Below, one piece after another: positions 62,414 to 64,000 of a stretch of 64,000 bases of DNA. The notes beneath the pieces are model-generated. The model saw nothing but the letters and a program-made list of their open reading frames with translations, made no database searches and was not told the origin of the DNA. The position numbers and the translations under genes were made by a program. The stretch comes from Clostridium_AI sp964409685. GTDB taxonomy: Bacteria; Bacillota; Clostridia; Lachnospirales; Lachnospiraceae. The stretch covers positions 1 through 64,000 of the forward strand of contig CAYPEJ010000025.1 of the NCBI GenBank assembly GCA_964409685.1, written 5' to 3'. The stretch's first letter is position 1. Every line of letters begins with the position of its first letter.

Positions 62414-62443
62414 TTGCAGGTAAGGCGATTGCTTTACCTGCAA
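62414..62443. terminator. hairpin between the surface protein and diguanylate cyclase genes
   Basis: TTGCAGGTAA pairs with TTACCTGCAA across a 9-nt loop, between converging genes. The T run is poor. Confidence 0.55.
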
Positions 62444-64000
62444 TTATATCGTATACGTTACTTTATTTTTACCTGTTTTCTTTGAGTGGTACAAGTTTTC
62501 ATCTGCTTCATGAAATGGATCTATTGATACAGTACTACATGTAACTCCGATACTAATGGTAATTCGATTGCCATACTCCCATTCTAATGCTTCTACGCTA
62601 GTTCGAATTCGTTCTGCTAACACTTCAATCTCTTCCCCAAAATTGACATCACACAACACCACAAATTCTTCTCCACCATAACGGAAAAACATTGACATCT
62701 TAGGCAGTTCTTTCATAACTGTTTTTGAAACACGCTCTAAAACCGTATCTCCAAATGCATGACCATAAATATCATTACATTTCTTAAAATCATCAATATC
62801 AAAGATAATCATATAGAATGGCTGCTTACGATTCAACAATGCTTTGTAAACATTTTTCAGCTTAAAACGATTGTAGGCTCCTGTTAGAAAATCTGTCTGA
62901 CTCTTATGAAGCACTCGAAACAACGCAAATACAATAATGGATACAACAACACCAATTAAGGTTACCGTTCCATAAGTAATGATACGCCTAATATATTCTT
63001 CCTGATAAATGGTTTCATTTTGCGTGGAAATGTTATAAGTGTCCAACATAACACTTGCATTTAATTCTTTTGTTGCCTTTAATTCTCCACGATAGTAATC
63101 CAACATTTCTGCATCATACTTTGCAATACGCTCCTCATCCCCGTAACCACATTTTTTCGCAAATTCTACAAATTCATCTACAAAAGACAGTTTCAACAAG
63201 TTGTAGGAATATGTCTCACAATAGGTCAAATAGGAATCAAAGAATTCATATGCACTCTCTAAATCACCATCTTTTATTGCCAACATACTTTTTACTTCAT
63301 AAAATGGAAGTGCTAGGCTTACCATATTTACTAGGCTTGTATTATCAATGTAATCGTAGACACGTTCTAATGTTTCTCTACATGCTTCATATTTTCCTAA
63401 TCCCAAATAGCATTTTGCCTTACTTATCTCCCAACTAATACGACAGTCTACAAAGCCCTCTCTATCACCAACTATTTCTTGTGCCAATTCAATACATTCC
63501 AGCGCACGATCATAACTTCCCCTTTGGGACATACTTTCTGCTAAATTCGTATAAATATAACCGTGAGTTGTCATTGCAACCTCTTCACTCACCTGCACAT
63601 CTAATACATCTTGCAAAATTTCTTCCGCTTTTTCATAAGCAGTAATGTTAATTAATGTTGCACTCAAATTTACAGACGTCATAATAAGAGGCATATCATC
63701 ATGCACTCGTTCGAAATAGTACATAGACTTACACATATAAGAAATGCTTTCTTCTGTATTATTAATAACCCCATTCATAATTGCAAGCATATTGCTGGCA
63801 AGACCTCTATTCTGTTCTGTTAATAGTACTTCATCCAAATAACTTTGTAATTTTGCAGATTCTTCTTGGAATAATTCTACCGACATGGTAACAGTTGTTG
63901 CATACTCTTCAAACTCACGATTAATTCGAAGTCGAGTATGCTTAATAGAAATATAAGTAAATAAAATAAGTAGGACTAAAAAAATCCCACAGCCTGTGAG
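62444..64000 (-). CDS. membrane-bound diguanylate cyclase with extracytoplasmic TPR domain, partial
   Basis: The frame runs off the right edge, so the N-terminus is missing; at least 518 residues are visible. An ATG at 63886 exists, but in-frame sequence upstream encodes a membrane helix GFFLVLLILFTYISI, so the gene is longer. After that helix come about 300 residues of helical repeats of TPR type (for example EKAEEILQDVLDVQ and RALECIELAQEIV), then a second helix (VTLIGVVVSIIVFALFRV) and a C-terminal GGDEF domain. The active loop reads RYGGEEFVVL, so synthesis of c-di-GMP is expected. No RxxD inhibitory site is seen five residues ahead of it. Sensing outside the cell would control c-di-GMP inside. 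Confidence 0.88.
   Translation of the reverse strand, partial: LTGCGIFLVLLILFTYISIKHTRLRINREFEEYATTVTMSVELFQEESAKLQSYLDEVLLTEQNRGLASNMLAIMNGVINNTEESISYMCKSMYYFERVHDDMPLIMTSVNLSATLINITAYEKAEEILQDVLDVQVSEEVAMTTHGYIYTNLAESMSQRGSYDRALECIELAQEIVGDREGFVDCRISWEISKAKCYLGLGKYEACRETLERVYDYIDNTSLVNMVSLALPFYEVKSMLAIKDGDLESAYEFFDSYLTYCETYSYNLLKLSFVDEFVEFAKKCGYGDEERIAKYDAEMLDYYRGELKATKELNASVMLDTYNISTQNETIYQEEYIRRIITYGTVTLIGVVVSIIVFALFRVLHKSQTDFLTGAYNRFKLKNVYKALLNRKQPFYMIIFDIDDFKKCNDIYGHAFGDTVLERVSKTVMKELPKMSMFFRYGGEEFVVLCDVNFGEEIEVLAERIRTSVEALEWEYGNRITISIGVTCSTVSIDPFHEADENLYHSKKTGKNKVTYTI

Overview
The window looks like chromosomal DNA of a low-GC, endospore-forming anaerobe of the Clostridia, most likely Lachnospiraceae. 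The evidence is two alpha/beta-type small acid-soluble spore proteins with forespore-type promoters, a GerW (YtfJ) homologue beside its usual DUF2953 partner, a Gram-positive PolC, a zinc-ribbon (four-Cys) L28, and the gene order pyrH-frr-uppS-cdsA-dxr-rseP-ispG-polC. A family 9 pectate lyase and two carbohydrate esterases suggest a plant-polysaccharide degrader. The species cannot be named from the sequence alone. I see no rRNA, tRNA, CRISPR array, insertion sequence or prophage.

Layout. (1) 1-2000: a decayed bacteriocin island on the minus strand, with a CPBP-type putative immunity protein, a 57-residue double-glycine bacteriocin precursor, a 42-residue membrane peptide and a broken C39 leader-peptidase domain. 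Inverted copies of the tail of that C39 domain bracket the island. (2) 2000-4600: two paralogous SASP genes flanking an unknown membrane protein and a Nudix hydrolase. (3) 4690-8960: secreted pectate lyase PL9 and a cytoplasmic sialate-O-acetylesterase-like enzyme. (4) 9130-15800: CbbX/SpoVK-like AAA+ ATPase, recG, fakA (yloV), an Asp23/Gls24 protein and rpmB. (5) 15900-25200: a run of closely spaced minus-strand genes, corA, a rhomboid-like zinc-ribbon protein, a double GT-C glycosyltransferase with its probable polyprenyl-phosphate-sugar synthase, two unknown proteins, DUF2953 and gerW. (6) 25500-30700: CE2-type esterase and cyclophilin (plus strand), then two-domain PPK2, an unknown membrane-anchored protein and a second Nudix enzyme. 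(7) 30770-38900: class B PBP, FtsW/RodA, peptidase U32, zapA and ruvAB, with ydjM divergent from ruvAB across a LexA-like operator. (8) 39000-49900: polC and the isoprenoid/cell-envelope/translation cluster. (9) 49900-57700: polysaccharide deacetylase, LTA-synthase-like enzyme, SLC1-type symporter, and a zinc ABC transporter with a small Cys/His membrane protein. (10) 58000-64000: a 1405-residue secreted surface protein with a structured leader RNA, an 18-nt tandem repeat and a remarkable Cys/Tyr-rich tail, then a diguanylate cyclase that runs off the right edge.

How the genes work together. Envelope biogenesis dominates: undecaprenyl-PP (uppS), its precursors (dxr, ispG), phospholipid (cdsA), LTA-type polymer, peptidoglycan polymerase and transpeptidase, and polyprenyl-linked glycosylation. 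DNA replication and repair (polC, recG, ruvAB, ydjM) and sporulation are also represented. The most unusual items are the Cys/Tyr-rich surface protein with its leader RNA, the bacteriocin remnant, the GT-C fusion, and a repeated terminator-linked element found at two distant sites. Start codons were reassigned where a Shine-Dalgarno sequence pointed to an internal ATG/GTG/TTG.
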